A DNA stretch of 38,697 bases. It comes from Yoonia sp. GTDB taxonomy: Bacteria; Pseudomonadota; Alphaproteobacteria; Rhodobacterales; Rhodobacteraceae. Position 1 is the first letter of the stretch; the number at the start of each line of letters is the position of its first letter. The DNA is taken from contig NZ_JANQTS010000106.1 of NCBI RefSeq assembly GCF_030731595.1, positions 42,348 through 81,044 on the forward strand, read 5' to 3'. Below are positions 8,679 through 15,683 of this stretch, piece by piece. A program made the translations under genes and the position numbers. The notes under the pieces were generated by a model. That model was not told the DNA's origin and did no database searches. It saw only the letters and a program-made list of their open reading frames with translations.

Positions 8679-9005
8679 TTAAGCGGGACGGTACAGGTCG
8701 TTTTCAACCTCACCGCTGTCGATACCCAATGCTTCCAGCCCGGCTTCCAGATGGTCCGCCAGATGTGGCGAGCCTTTCAGATAGACGGTCGTGGGTGTCG
8801 TGGCCTCATGCGCGGCGGTTTCAATCGCCTCGGCCAAATCCTCGGGTTCAAAACTACCGCGCCCGATCCAGAAGATTGCAACAAGCCCCGCTTTTTCGTA
8901 GTCATTGAGTTGATCGACAAATCCGTCAAATTCATTCTCTGCACGGTCAAGCTCGCGGGCCAGAATGATGACTTCGGCAACTTTGTCTGCTGCAATAGGT
9001 AGCAT
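8679..9005 (-). CDS. DUF3775 domain-containing protein
   Basis: A 108-residue acidic soluble protein that I match to DUF3775 from memory. It starts MLPIAADKVAEVIILARELD and continues with a DYEKAGLVAIFWIGRGSF segment and a C-terminal HLADHLEAGLEALG helix. The family is small, found in Alphaproteobacteria, and has no known function. GGGAGG lies eight bases before the ATG at 9005, a strong ribosome binding site. The gene runs convergent to the saccharopine dehydrogenase with only a 5-bp gap and lies downstream of the 58-residue gene at 9101-9277 on the same strand, 95 bp away. Confidence 0.82.
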   Translation of the reverse strand: MLPIAADKVAEVIILARELDRAENEFDGFVDQLNDYEKAGLVAIFWIGRGSFEPEDLAEAIETAAHEATTPTTVYLKGSPHLADHLEAGLEALGIDSGEVENDLYRPA

Positions 9006-9100
9006 GATGCGTCCTCCCTTTTGTCTTCATATGAGGGAACATAGCACGAGAGGCCTTGATCTGGCGCAACAACATAGATGCAGGATCAAAAAGAAAGGCG

Positions 9101-9277
9101 TCACTTCTTATCGCGGGCTGCTTTCTCTTCTTTGGTCATCTTGTTGTTCCACTGATTGTTGCTCAGGCCAAGCGCGCTGGGCAGGGGTTTGGTTTTGCCA
9201 AGGCTCACTTTGCCGCCTTTGTTCAGGAATTCCTGAATAAGGGCATCATCAGTGGTTTCTTTAGGAACATGCTTCAT
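9101..9277 (-). CDS. 58-residue basic small protein
   Basis: An uninterrupted frame runs from ATG 9277 to TGA 9103-9101. The product has 11 Lys and 1 Arg against 7 acidic residues. Its start MKHVPKETTDDALIQEFLNK is followed by KGGKVSLGKTKPLPSALGLS, NNQWNNK and a Lys/Glu-rich tail. The composition is protein-like with a helix-then-loop layout. I recall similar small conserved hypothetical proteins with a GKTKP segment in Rhodobacterales, but no function. No strong Shine-Dalgarno precedes the ATG. It lies between the Hint-like gene and the DUF3775 gene, all on the same strand. A nucleic-acid-binding role would fit the charge but is speculative. Confidence 0.68.
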   Translation of the reverse strand: MKHVPKETTDDALIQEFLNKGGKVSLGKTKPLPSALGLSNNQWNNKMTKEEKAARDKK

Positions 9278-9392
9278 GTGAAGGACTATACCCGTTTCAG
9301 GTCCTCGCGCAACGACTGGCCTGTAAATGCCACGGGATGCCTGAATATCTCATAGGTATCTGATCGCCTCTGAGATGTGGCACAATTGGCGT

Positions 9393-9944
9393 TTATGGTG
9401 CCTTAAGCTGAGTTGGATCAATATCGACCCAAAGACCATCCACACTTGCAACGCATGGTTCACCACAGTGGAAGACGTAATATGTGAAATAGCCTTGGTG
9501 CTTCCGCTGGACCTTGCCAACACCTGCACAGTCCTTGGCTGGTTTTCCGACCGTCTGATCCAATCTTCCGGGCAGTCTTATTTTCTGCCCTCCCGACAAA
9601 AGGACATCCCGGTTTGGCGCATTTGCTGCCAGACTGTTTTTGGGTATTTCTACGGGCTGCGCGTCAGGGTGGGTCAAGAGAAAACGCCGATCCAGCCTGA
9701 TCGTGTCGATGTGCTTCACTTGAAGAAACAGCCCGTCGCGAGTCTTGACCGGATCACGCAGGCGCAGCGCTTCTACAGGGACCTGCCCAAAACCGGTTGC
9801 GACGCGTGCGCCAGCACCAAATCCTGGCAGAGTCCAGATCGCCTCGCGTTCAGCCGAAAGCTCTTCGTCCTCAACGATGGCTGATCGCAACAAAACAAGC
9901 CGCTCTCGGAGCTGCCCCAAATCGAGGTCTTCCAAATTCAACAT
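9393..9944 (-). CDS. Hint-domain-like protein lacking the catalytic Cys
   Basis: A 183-residue protein. Residues 1-40 are a charged helical lead (LRERLVLLRSAIVEDEELSAERE). Residues 45 to about 180 follow the Hint_2 (hedgehog/intein) pattern common in Rhodobacterales: GARVAT, then VPVEALRLRDPVKTRDG, then RRFL, then a PVEIPKNSLAANAPNRDVLLSGGQK block, and finally YFTYYVFHCGEPCVASVDGLWVD. In active Hint modules the first residue is a nucleophilic Cys (CF.PGT); here the corresponding place reads GFGAGA, with Gly. Autoprocessing by an N-S acyl shift is therefore not expected. Cys143, Cys164 and Cys169 remain near the C-terminus. There is no signal peptide. The family call rests on remembered motifs, so it is moderate. 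Confidence 0.65.
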   Translation of the reverse strand: MLNLEDLDLGQLRERLVLLRSAIVEDEELSAEREAIWTLPGFGAGARVATGFGQVPVEALRLRDPVKTRDGLFLQVKHIDTIRLDRRFLLTHPDAQPVEIPKNSLAANAPNRDVLLSGGQKIRLPGRLDQTVGKPAKDCAGVGKVQRKHQGYFTYYVFHCGEPCVASVDGLWVDIDPTQLKAP

Positions 9945-10310
9945 TTTTTACCGTCTACTCAAACTAACTTCAGAGCTCAAACAACACAGGCTCTTACCGA
10001 TCGCTCTGGCCCAGAGACAAACCGTTCCGTAGCAATAAACAAAACGACTATACATGAAAGATAAAGTTGGTGTCGGTGGGGTGACTACCTTACAAAAGTA
10101 TATGTTATGCAAACGGACTGTTGTTGCAAACGTAGAAATCCCCGCAATTTTTTCGGAATGTTTCGGGGTATGATCTTGTTGCCGCTCTTTGCGAAACAAC
10201 TCTGATTCCCGCGGAAACGTCGATCATGACGGCTCTGGAAATGCGTTTGTGTTCGCGCTCAACGATTCTCATTCAACCCTGCAGGGTCAGGGATTTGCCG
10301 GGCCTTTGTT
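9945..10310. other. Non-coding region between Hint-like gene and sigma-E operon end
   Basis: This 366-bp stretch has no credible gene. It should contain the promoter of the leftward Hint-like gene and the end of the leftward SDR operon transcript. A perfect 12-bp palindrome ACCCTGCAGGGT lies at 10276-10287. A weak hairpin pairs CCCCG at 10140-10144 with CGGGG at 10164-10168 around an AT-rich loop. Neither is a clear terminator. The stretch 10030-10130 is AT-richer than its surroundings. Confidence 0.45.
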
Positions 10311-11048
10311 CTACTTCGCGCCAAATAGCCGGTAGTACATCCAGTCCGGCATGAACTGTGACAGCCGGAAAACCCATGAGAACACCATCGGAAAGCTCTT
10401 TTTGAAGTGTTCTGTGTTCATGTGGTCGAATACCTCTTTCGCGGCATCTTCGGGTGACATGATGAAGGGCATGTTGAAATCGTTCTTTTCTGTCAGCCGC
10501 GTCTTGATGAAACCCGGATTGATCAGCTGTACTTCAATGGGCGAGGTCCGTAGGTCGGCCTGCATGGATTCCGCCAGTGACATCATGCCCGCCTTGGACG
10601 AGCAGTAACCGATAGCACCGGGCAGACCGCGAAAGCCGGACAGCGAGCCCACAAGCACGATGTGCCCTGCATTCTTTGCAACCATATCCTTGATGACTGA
10701 TCCCACGACACGTGACGCACCAAGGAAGTTCACCTCGCCCATCATGTCGGCTTTTTCGTTGTCCCACTCTTGCGCTTTCATGGGCCAGTAAACCCCGGCA
10801 AGATAGACCACACCGTCAAGATCGCCGGCTTCTGCTGCTGCGGCTTCGACCGCGGCGCGGTCAGCCACATCGACGGTGATATAGGTCGCTTTACCCGGCA
10901 ATTCTGCGACGAGTTCCTTCAACCGGTCCTCTGATCTGGCAGAGACAATCACCTCGGCTCCTGCGCGGCTGAGGCAAAAGGCCACTTCGCGGCCTAGCCC
11001 CTCGCTTGCGCCAACAAGCCAGTAGCGTTTTCCTTGCCAGTTCTTCAC
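10311..11048 (-). CDS. SDR family oxidoreductase of the ChrR/sigma-E operon
   Basis: A 245-residue short-chain dehydrogenase/reductase. The cofactor loop GASEGLG lies at 13-19, and the active site has Ser135 or Ser137 in GSLSG with Tyr148 and Lys152 in YCSSK. VYLAG at 81-85 replaces the usual NNAG. A hydrophobic C-terminal tail (MVFSWVFRLSQFMPDWMYYRLFG) could touch the membrane. An open frame continues upstream, but GTG at 11048 is preferred: AGGAGAA lies just before it, and the upstream frame would overlap the DUF3833 gene. It is the last gene of the five-gene leftward operon. The matching gene in R. sphaeroides also lies at the end of the sigma-E-controlled cluster (from memory). The substrate is unknown, with a lipid or fatty acid derivative plausible from context. 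Confidence 0.9.
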   Translation of the reverse strand: MKNWQGKRYWLVGASEGLGREVAFCLSRAGAEVIVSARSEDRLKELVAELPGKATYITVDVADRAAVEAAAAEAGDLDGVVYLAGVYWPMKAQEWDNEKADMMGEVNFLGASRVVGSVIKDMVAKNAGHIVLVGSLSGFRGLPGAIGYCSSKAGMMSLAESMQADLRTSPIEVQLINPGFIKTRLTEKNDFNMPFIMSPEDAAKEVFDHMNTEHFKKSFPMVFSWVFRLSQFMPDWMYYRLFGAK

Positions 11049-11050
11049 GG

Positions 11051-11623
11051 TTATTCTCCTGCGTAGGCCTTGTCTTTGGGGCGCATGGTTGCGACCAGCT
11101 CGGCCACCTTGATCCCGAATTTGCGGAACTGGCTCCGGTTCATGATCGACCCGTTCGACATCAGGTACATCCAATCCGTCACATCCAGCGCATGTCCGCC
11201 CGCTTCTTCGGTCAGTTTGATCCGATAGTTCAGCAAGACCGCAGAGCCGGATTGCTGCCCGTGTCCGGTGCCAACCACATCAGGCGCTTCTGCTTTGATG
11301 CGGCCATCGTTCCCTAGTGTCAGTGTCCAGACCCGATCCTGTACCTGTCCGCTATCGTAATAGAACTTCTCGACCATCGTACCGACGTTCCCGTTCCATG
11401 ACGCCTCGAAATCAGCGACAAAACGCGAGCTGACACGCCCTGTTGGTCCATAGATCACGCCTTCGCAAACAATGGGTCCGTTGAAGCGCTCGCGAATGTC
11501 AAAGATCGGGCCGTCCGCATAGTCGTCAGACTTTTGCGCCCAGAACGACACGTAGCGCGACTTGAGGAACATCGCGAAACCCATCAGTGCAGCACCAATC
11601 AGGATATAGGTCATAAACGACAT
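11051..11623 (-). CDS. DUF3833 domain-containing protein
   Basis: A 190-residue protein with one N-terminal hydrophobic segment (about 4-20), probably a membrane anchor or signal. It is followed by a lipocalin-like beta-rich domain: FNGPIVCEGVIYGPTGRVSSRF, FEASWNG, FYYDSGQVQDRVWTL, and DWMYLMSNGSIMNRSQFRKFGIKVAEL near the end. These match DUF3833 as I remember it. The family has no assigned reaction but often occurs with DUF1365 and COG2907 flavin oxidoreductases in clusters for modified fatty acids. It ends two bases before the SDR start and begins close behind the transporter stop (3-bp gap), so it lies inside one operon. Confidence 0.88.
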   Translation of the reverse strand: MSFMTYILIGAALMGFAMFLKSRYVSFWAQKSDDYADGPIFDIRERFNGPIVCEGVIYGPTGRVSSRFVADFEASWNGNVGTMVEKFYYDSGQVQDRVWTLTLGNDGRIKAEAPDVVGTGHGQQSGSAVLLNYRIKLTEEAGGHALDVTDWMYLMSNGSIMNRSQFRKFGIKVAELVATMRPKDKAYAGE

Positions 11624-11626
11624 CGT

Positions 11627-12853
11627 TTAGTCCTCTAGTTTCGTCGCCACCAGCAAACCGATGGCCACAAGTTTCAAAAGCGACGGTACCCCAGCGTAGA
11701 GGAGCGTCAGCATAGTTATGGCCTCGGCAGGGAGCGCGGTTGCCCCGGCCTGAAAGCCTGATCGTTCCAGAAGCGGCAGCAAAACCACCGCGGCGAAGGC
11801 AAGCGTAAACTTGTTCACCAAGTTCCAAAGGCCGAACCCTTGCCCCCCATTGGGCGAGATCACGGCCATGCGTTTCGCAAACATCGCGGGCAAAAGCGTA
11901 AGGTCCGCCCCGATCGTTGCTCCACTTAGTACGCAGATAACTGCGAAAGGGATCACATCACCGGGCGATAAAGTCAGGGTGTACCCGAATGAGGCGACCG
12001 CAAGCACCATGGCGACAAGCAAAACAGGCTTTTCGCCGAACCGCCGCGCGAGTGCGGACCAGAGCGGGGAAGAAAGCGCGGCGGCCAGAAAAAACAGAAC
12101 CAAAAGTGCGCCTTCCCAGCCCGGTGCGCCCAGTTTGCTTTCGACGTAAAAGAGGAAGAGCGTCGACGAAACGGCAAGCGGAGTCGCGTTCACCAAAGCA
12201 AGAATCAGCAGTTTGCGCGCTGTCCCGTCGCGAATGATGTCACCGATTTGGGAAGGTTCGGGGCTGACCCTGTCTTTCCATTCCGGCCACATAAAGAAAG
12301 CAGCAACCAGAGTGACAGCCGCAAACCCGTAGGCGAATGCGGCAAAGGGGTCGGCCACGACACCGATCAGCACTGTGGGGACCACCGCTGCGATGCAGAC
12401 ACCCAGCAATGCCCCGCTTTCCCGCCATGCTGCCAGACGCACGTGCCCCTGTGGGTCGGGTCCTGCCTTGCTGACCCCTTGTGCATAGAAGTTGATGGTC
12501 AGAAAGCTGAATGCGGTGAACAACCCTGTCACGGTCAGACCGAACCACCAGATTGGCGCAATGGGCGGGGCCACGGCAAAGAGCCCGATCATCGACAGCG
12601 CCAGAACGACGGCAGTTAACGTAATCACGATCTTCTTGCTGCGGGTCAGGCGCTCACTGATCCAGCCGAGGATCGGGTCTTGGATCACATCGAAAAGCCG
12701 CAGCGCAAACAGCAATGTGCCAAGAGCGGTCAGGCTGACCCCGAAGGTGTCAGCATAATACTTGGGCGCGTAGATATAGATCGGCAGTCCAGCCCCCGCC
12801 AATACAGCGGCGAAACCGGTGTATGCGGGTAGCCTCTCGGTCAGGGCTTTCAT
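11627..12853 (-). CDS. MFS transporter of the ChrR/sigma-E operon
   Basis: A 408-residue membrane protein with about eleven or twelve helices. The pattern YAPKYYADTFGVSLTALG, then RLFDVIQDPILGWISERLTRSKK near residues 50-75, fits the GPH (MelB-like) branch of the major facilitator superfamily. The start at 12853 overlaps the DUF1365 stop as ATGA, so translation is coupled. An in-frame extension to 12931 would lie inside the DUF1365 gene and is rejected. The substrate is unknown. By operon membership it may move a lipid-related or oxidised compound, but nothing in the sequence fixes this. A matching transporter sits at the same place in the R. sphaeroides cluster (from memory). Confidence 0.88.
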   Translation of the reverse strand: MKALTERLPAYTGFAAVLAGAGLPIYIYAPKYYADTFGVSLTALGTLLFALRLFDVIQDPILGWISERLTRSKKIVITLTAVVLALSMIGLFAVAPPIAPIWWFGLTVTGLFTAFSFLTINFYAQGVSKAGPDPQGHVRLAAWRESGALLGVCIAAVVPTVLIGVVADPFAAFAYGFAAVTLVAAFFMWPEWKDRVSPEPSQIGDIIRDGTARKLLILALVNATPLAVSSTLFLFYVESKLGAPGWEGALLVLFFLAAALSSPLWSALARRFGEKPVLLVAMVLAVASFGYTLTLSPGDVIPFAVICVLSGATIGADLTLLPAMFAKRMAVISPNGGQGFGLWNLVNKFTLAFAAVVLLPLLERSGFQAGATALPAEAITMLTLLYAGVPSLLKLVAIGLLVATKLED

Positions 12854-13608
12854 CTGCTGACCTCTTCGGTGGGTGGTTCCGGTTGCGACCGGAATGTCGC
12901 CCCTTTCCACCACAGTTTGACCGCTTGCCAATGGATCAAAGCCAAGACACGGCGCGACCCGAAAGGCCGACGCAGCGCTGCCTTGATGATCGCGCGGTTG
13001 GTGATCGGTGTGCGCGCGCCTGTGAGGGTCGCAATCAAACCGCCATTGCCCCGCGTATAGTCAATCCAGATGCCGATGCTGTCGGGTTGGATATCAAAGC
13101 GGAACGTATAGCCGCCCTCGATGGGCTGGAACGGCGAGACATGCATCAGCTTTTGCGCTGAAAGCGTCTCGTCCTTGGTGATCGCGCGGCCATCTTCATG
13201 ACGACACAAGTAAGAATGCCGGTCGCCAAAGGTGTTCGTCACCTCGGCGATGACCGTGGTCAGTGTGTCCTCGCTATTGTAGCACAGCCAGAACGAGACA
13301 GGGTTGAACACATGCCCCAACACGCGCGGCTGAGCCAGCAGTTCAATGCGGTTGGCGTCGTTGATCCCGTAGGTCGCAAGGACCTCGCGCACCCAAGCTG
13401 CTCCGATCCCATGTTTTGGCGCCCCGCCATGATCGCTGTCTTGAAGCGACATCAGGCCGCCTTTGTTGCGCCCGAAAAGCCTTGGCGCGATTTGCGGCGT
13501 CTCGGCGTCCAACAAGACGTAGTCTATCGAATACTTGAACGCGTTTTTGGTCGCACCGCGACGCCCGTGATAAGTCTGCGCTGCGATATGATGAACGGTG
13601 GAGGTCAC
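12850..13608 (-). CDS. DUF1365 domain-containing protein
   Basis: A 252-residue soluble protein of the DUF1365 (COG3496) family. The signature start is TYHGRRGATKNAFKYSIDYVLLD. It continues with RVLGHVFNPVSFWLCYN, VIAEVTNTFGDRHSYL and a KLMHVSPFQPIEGGYTF segment, all characteristic. The GTG start at 13608 overlaps the stop of the upstream flavin oxidoreductase as GTGA. The longer open frame to 13719 would lie within that gene. In R. sphaeroides the equivalent gene lies in the sigma-E-dependent cluster and has been linked to the singlet-oxygen response and ChrR turnover (recalled, not verified here). The biochemical activity of the family is not settled. Confidence 0.92.
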   Translation of the reverse strand: MTSTVHHIAAQTYHGRRGATKNAFKYSIDYVLLDAETPQIAPRLFGRNKGGLMSLQDSDHGGAPKHGIGAAWVREVLATYGINDANRIELLAQPRVLGHVFNPVSFWLCYNSEDTLTTVIAEVTNTFGDRHSYLCRHEDGRAITKDETLSAQKLMHVSPFQPIEGGYTFRFDIQPDSIGIWIDYTRGNGGLIATLTGARTPITNRAIIKAALRRPFGSRRVLALIHWQAVKLWWKGATFRSQPEPPTEEVSR

Positions 13609-14903
13609 TCCGCCGCAAGGTCCATCGACCGGGCCGCATTCAACGTGTTCACCACGTCCAAGGCGCTGGAAAGTCCGTCTTCGTGGAAGCCGTTCTTCAT
13701 CCATGCTCCGCAGAACCATGTGTGGTTTGAGCCGTTGATGGCCGCCGCCGCGTCTTGGGCCGCGATCGCCGCAAGATCATAGACGGGATGCTGAAGGGTG
13801 ACCTCATCCCAGATCAGCTCTTCCCGGATCGGGCGGTTGGTGTTGAGCGTGACCATCATATCTTCTCCCTTCAGCCAAGGCTGAAGCGAGTTCATCCAGT
13901 AGGTCAGGTTAATTTCGGTATCGGTGCGCTGGGCATCTTCGGAATAGATCCAGGAAGACCAGACCTGCCGACGCTTTGGCATGATAGACGTGTCAGAGTG
14001 CAACACGATCTTGTTGGGTTGATAGCGGACAGCGCCAAGGATCGACTTTTCTACCGCATTCGCGTCGGACAGCATCGCAAGTGTGTCGTCAGAATGGGTC
14101 GCAAAGACAACCTCGTCGAACTTTTCCCAGTTAGCACCTTGGGTCTTTACCTCTGCGCCCGCTTGGGTACGGCGGACCGCATCAATCGGAGACGCCAAGC
14201 GGATATCAATCCCGCGTCGCATCATGTCGGCGGCAAGGCGGGTGACGTATTCGCGTGATCCGCCATCAACGGTGTACCACTGATGCTGGCCTGTTGCCCC
14301 CAACAGCGCATGATTGTCGAAAAAGCGCATCATGGCATAGGCCGGAAAATCAAGAATCTTTTCCTTGGGCGTGGACCAGATCGCGCCCGAAAATGGCAAC
14401 AGATAATGATCGCGGAAATAGTTGCTGAGGCCCAGTTTCTGGAGCAGTTCCCGTATAGTGAGGGTTTCGTCCTTGCTGGCTTCCAGTCCTTTGGCGTTGA
14501 ACCGCAGAATATCGCGGACCATGCGCAGAAATTTCGGGCTGGCGATGTTGCTGCGCTGGGCGAAGAGGGCGTTCAAGCTCGCAAGCCCATATTCCATCCG
14601 GCCACCGCTAAAGGAGGCTCCGAAGCTCATGTTGCTTTTGGTGACGGGGACGTTGAGATCGTCAAAAAGCTTTGTCAGATGGGGGTAATTTGCATAGTTG
14701 AAAACGATGAACCCTGTATCGACAGGTTGATCGGCATTCTTGCCTGCCATGCGTGTCCGCGCGTGTCCGCCAAGGCGGCTTTCGGCCTCGAACAAGACCA
14801 CACGGTGGTTATTTGCCAAAGCATGCGCTGCGCCCATTCCTGAAATGCCAGCCCCAATAACCGCGATTTTCTTGGGTGCGGTCGTCCCGGTCTCAGATGG
14901 CAT
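13605..14903 (-). CDS. FAD-dependent oxidoreductase (COG2907, amine-oxidase fold)
   Basis: A 432-residue flavoprotein. The dinucleotide-binding GAGISG lies at 17-22, followed by the acidic residue of FEAESRLGGHART, and a C-terminal FAD motif region lies at about 395-420 (FCGAWMKNGFHEDG, SALDVV). The family is the amine oxidase / protoporphyrinogen-oxidase-like group paired with DUF1365. In R. sphaeroides the equivalent gene is the first of the sigma-E operon and has been connected to furan fatty acid formation, probably as a fatty-acyl desaturating or oxidising enzyme (recalled). It is the first gene of the leftward operon here, with a sigma-E-like promoter at 14943-14971 and GGAG eight bases before its ATG. 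The methyltransferase that acts earlier in that pathway is not in the window. Confidence 0.92.
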   Translation of the reverse strand: MPSETGTTAPKKIAVIGAGISGMGAAHALANNHRVVLFEAESRLGGHARTRMAGKNADQPVDTGFIVFNYANYPHLTKLFDDLNVPVTKSNMSFGASFSGGRMEYGLASLNALFAQRSNIASPKFLRMVRDILRFNAKGLEASKDETLTIRELLQKLGLSNYFRDHYLLPFSGAIWSTPKEKILDFPAYAMMRFFDNHALLGATGQHQWYTVDGGSREYVTRLAADMMRRGIDIRLASPIDAVRRTQAGAEVKTQGANWEKFDEVVFATHSDDTLAMLSDANAVEKSILGAVRYQPNKIVLHSDTSIMPKRRQVWSSWIYSEDAQRTDTEINLTYWMNSLQPWLKGEDMMVTLNTNRPIREELIWDEVTLQHPVYDLAAIAAQDAAAAINGSNHTWFCGAWMKNGFHEDGLSSALDVVNTLNAARSMDLAAE

Positions 14904-14942
14904 TCGTGGTCGCTCCGTCCTTTTGGGCTATTTTCTACTAGC

Positions 14943-14971
14943 TCTTACGTTTCTACAACTTCTGTGGATCA
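14943..14971 (-). promoter_or_regulatory. Sigma-E (RpoE/ChrR type) promoter for the leftward operon
   Basis: Read leftward, TGATCC (14971-14966) and TAAGA (14947-14943) are separated by 18 bases. This is the arrangement I remember for R. sphaeroides sigma-E promoters. The predicted transcript would start about 30 bases before the ATG at 14903. Confidence 0.72.
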
Positions 14972-14992
14972 TCAAAAAAGATTCTTGTCTGG

Positions 14993-15021
14993 TGATCCAA
15001 CCCGGTTTTCGACCCGTATGA
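14993..15021 (+). promoter_or_regulatory. Sigma-E (RpoE/ChrR type) autoregulatory promoter for rpoE-chrR
   Basis: TGATCC (14993-14998) is followed after 18 bases by TATGA (15017-15021), one base off TAAGA. It faces away from the leftward promoter, with 21 bases between the two -35 boxes. Its -10 box covers the upstream in-frame ATG at 15018, so that ATG cannot be translated from this promoter. Confidence 0.65.
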
Positions 15022-15131
15022 ACGATATGTTGACGGATACCAATGCCCTTGCAAATGCTGATGCACCGTCTGCGGTTACATCCTATGATGGAGCTGCAGC
15101 GCAGCTCTTTCGCAAGGTAGGGAAACAGAAG

Positions 15132-15683
15132 GTGACAGCAGAGGTGGCGACCAAACGTATGGCATGGGTCGCAGAGCTCTATGCCGTACGCGACAATAAG
15201 GACCGAGCCGCTTTTGCAGAGCTGTTTGGTCACTTCGCGCCGCGCGTGAAGTCATTTTTGATGAAATCGGGGGCCAGCCCGGATCTGGCAGAAGAATGTA
15301 CGCAAGAGGTGATGGCGACCCTTTGGAACAAGGCCCATTTGTTCGATCCGACCAAGGCAAGTGTTTCCACATGGATTTTCACAATCGCCCGGAACCGCAA
15401 GATCGATCTGCTGCGCAAGCAGCGCCGGCCCGAACCAGAAGACCTGCCATGGGGCCCCGAAGCAGAGCCGGAAGCGGCCGATGCGATGGGCTTGCAACAA
15501 GAAACAGAACAACTCGGGCGGGCCTTGGCCACGTTGCCGGAAGAACAAAGAAGACTAATCGAACGCGCCTACTTTGGTGAATTGAGCCATAGCGAGATTG
15601 CCGCCGAAACCGGACTACCTTTGGGGACGATCAAATCGAGGATAAGATTGGCGCTGGATCGTTTGCGCCACGCAATGAAGTGA
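15132..15683 (+). CDS. rpoE: ECF sigma factor RpoE (ChrR-controlled)
   Basis: A 183-residue extracytoplasmic-function sigma factor of the group paired with ChrR (ECF11 type). Region 2 covers FAELFGHFAPRVKSFLMKSG, DLAEECTQEVMATLWNKAH and STWIFTIARNRKIDLLRK. The linker PEPEDLPWGPE follows. Region 4 runs from LPEEQRRLIERAYF to GLPLGTIKSRIRLALDRLR and carries the helix-turn-helix. I chose GTG 15132 (AGGGA upstream) because the apparent own promoter ends near 15021 and because it gives the usual family length. In-frame ATGs at 15018 and 15027 would add about 38 residues of low-complexity sequence, so the start is uncertain. The stop overlaps chrR. In R. sphaeroides this sigma factor drives the response to singlet oxygen. 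Confidence 0.93.
   Translation: MTAEVATKRMAWVAELYAVRDNKDRAAFAELFGHFAPRVKSFLMKSGASPDLAEECTQEVMATLWNKAHLFDPTKASVSTWIFTIARNRKIDLLRKQRRPEPEDLPWGPEAEPEAADAMGLQQETEQLGRALATLPEEQRRLIERAYFGELSHSEIAAETGLPLGTIKSRIRLALDRLRHAMK

Noticed and set aside
11049..11174. N-terminal extension of the operon SDR
   Set aside because: Lies inside the DUF3833 gene in another frame. GTG 11048 has a good ribosome site.
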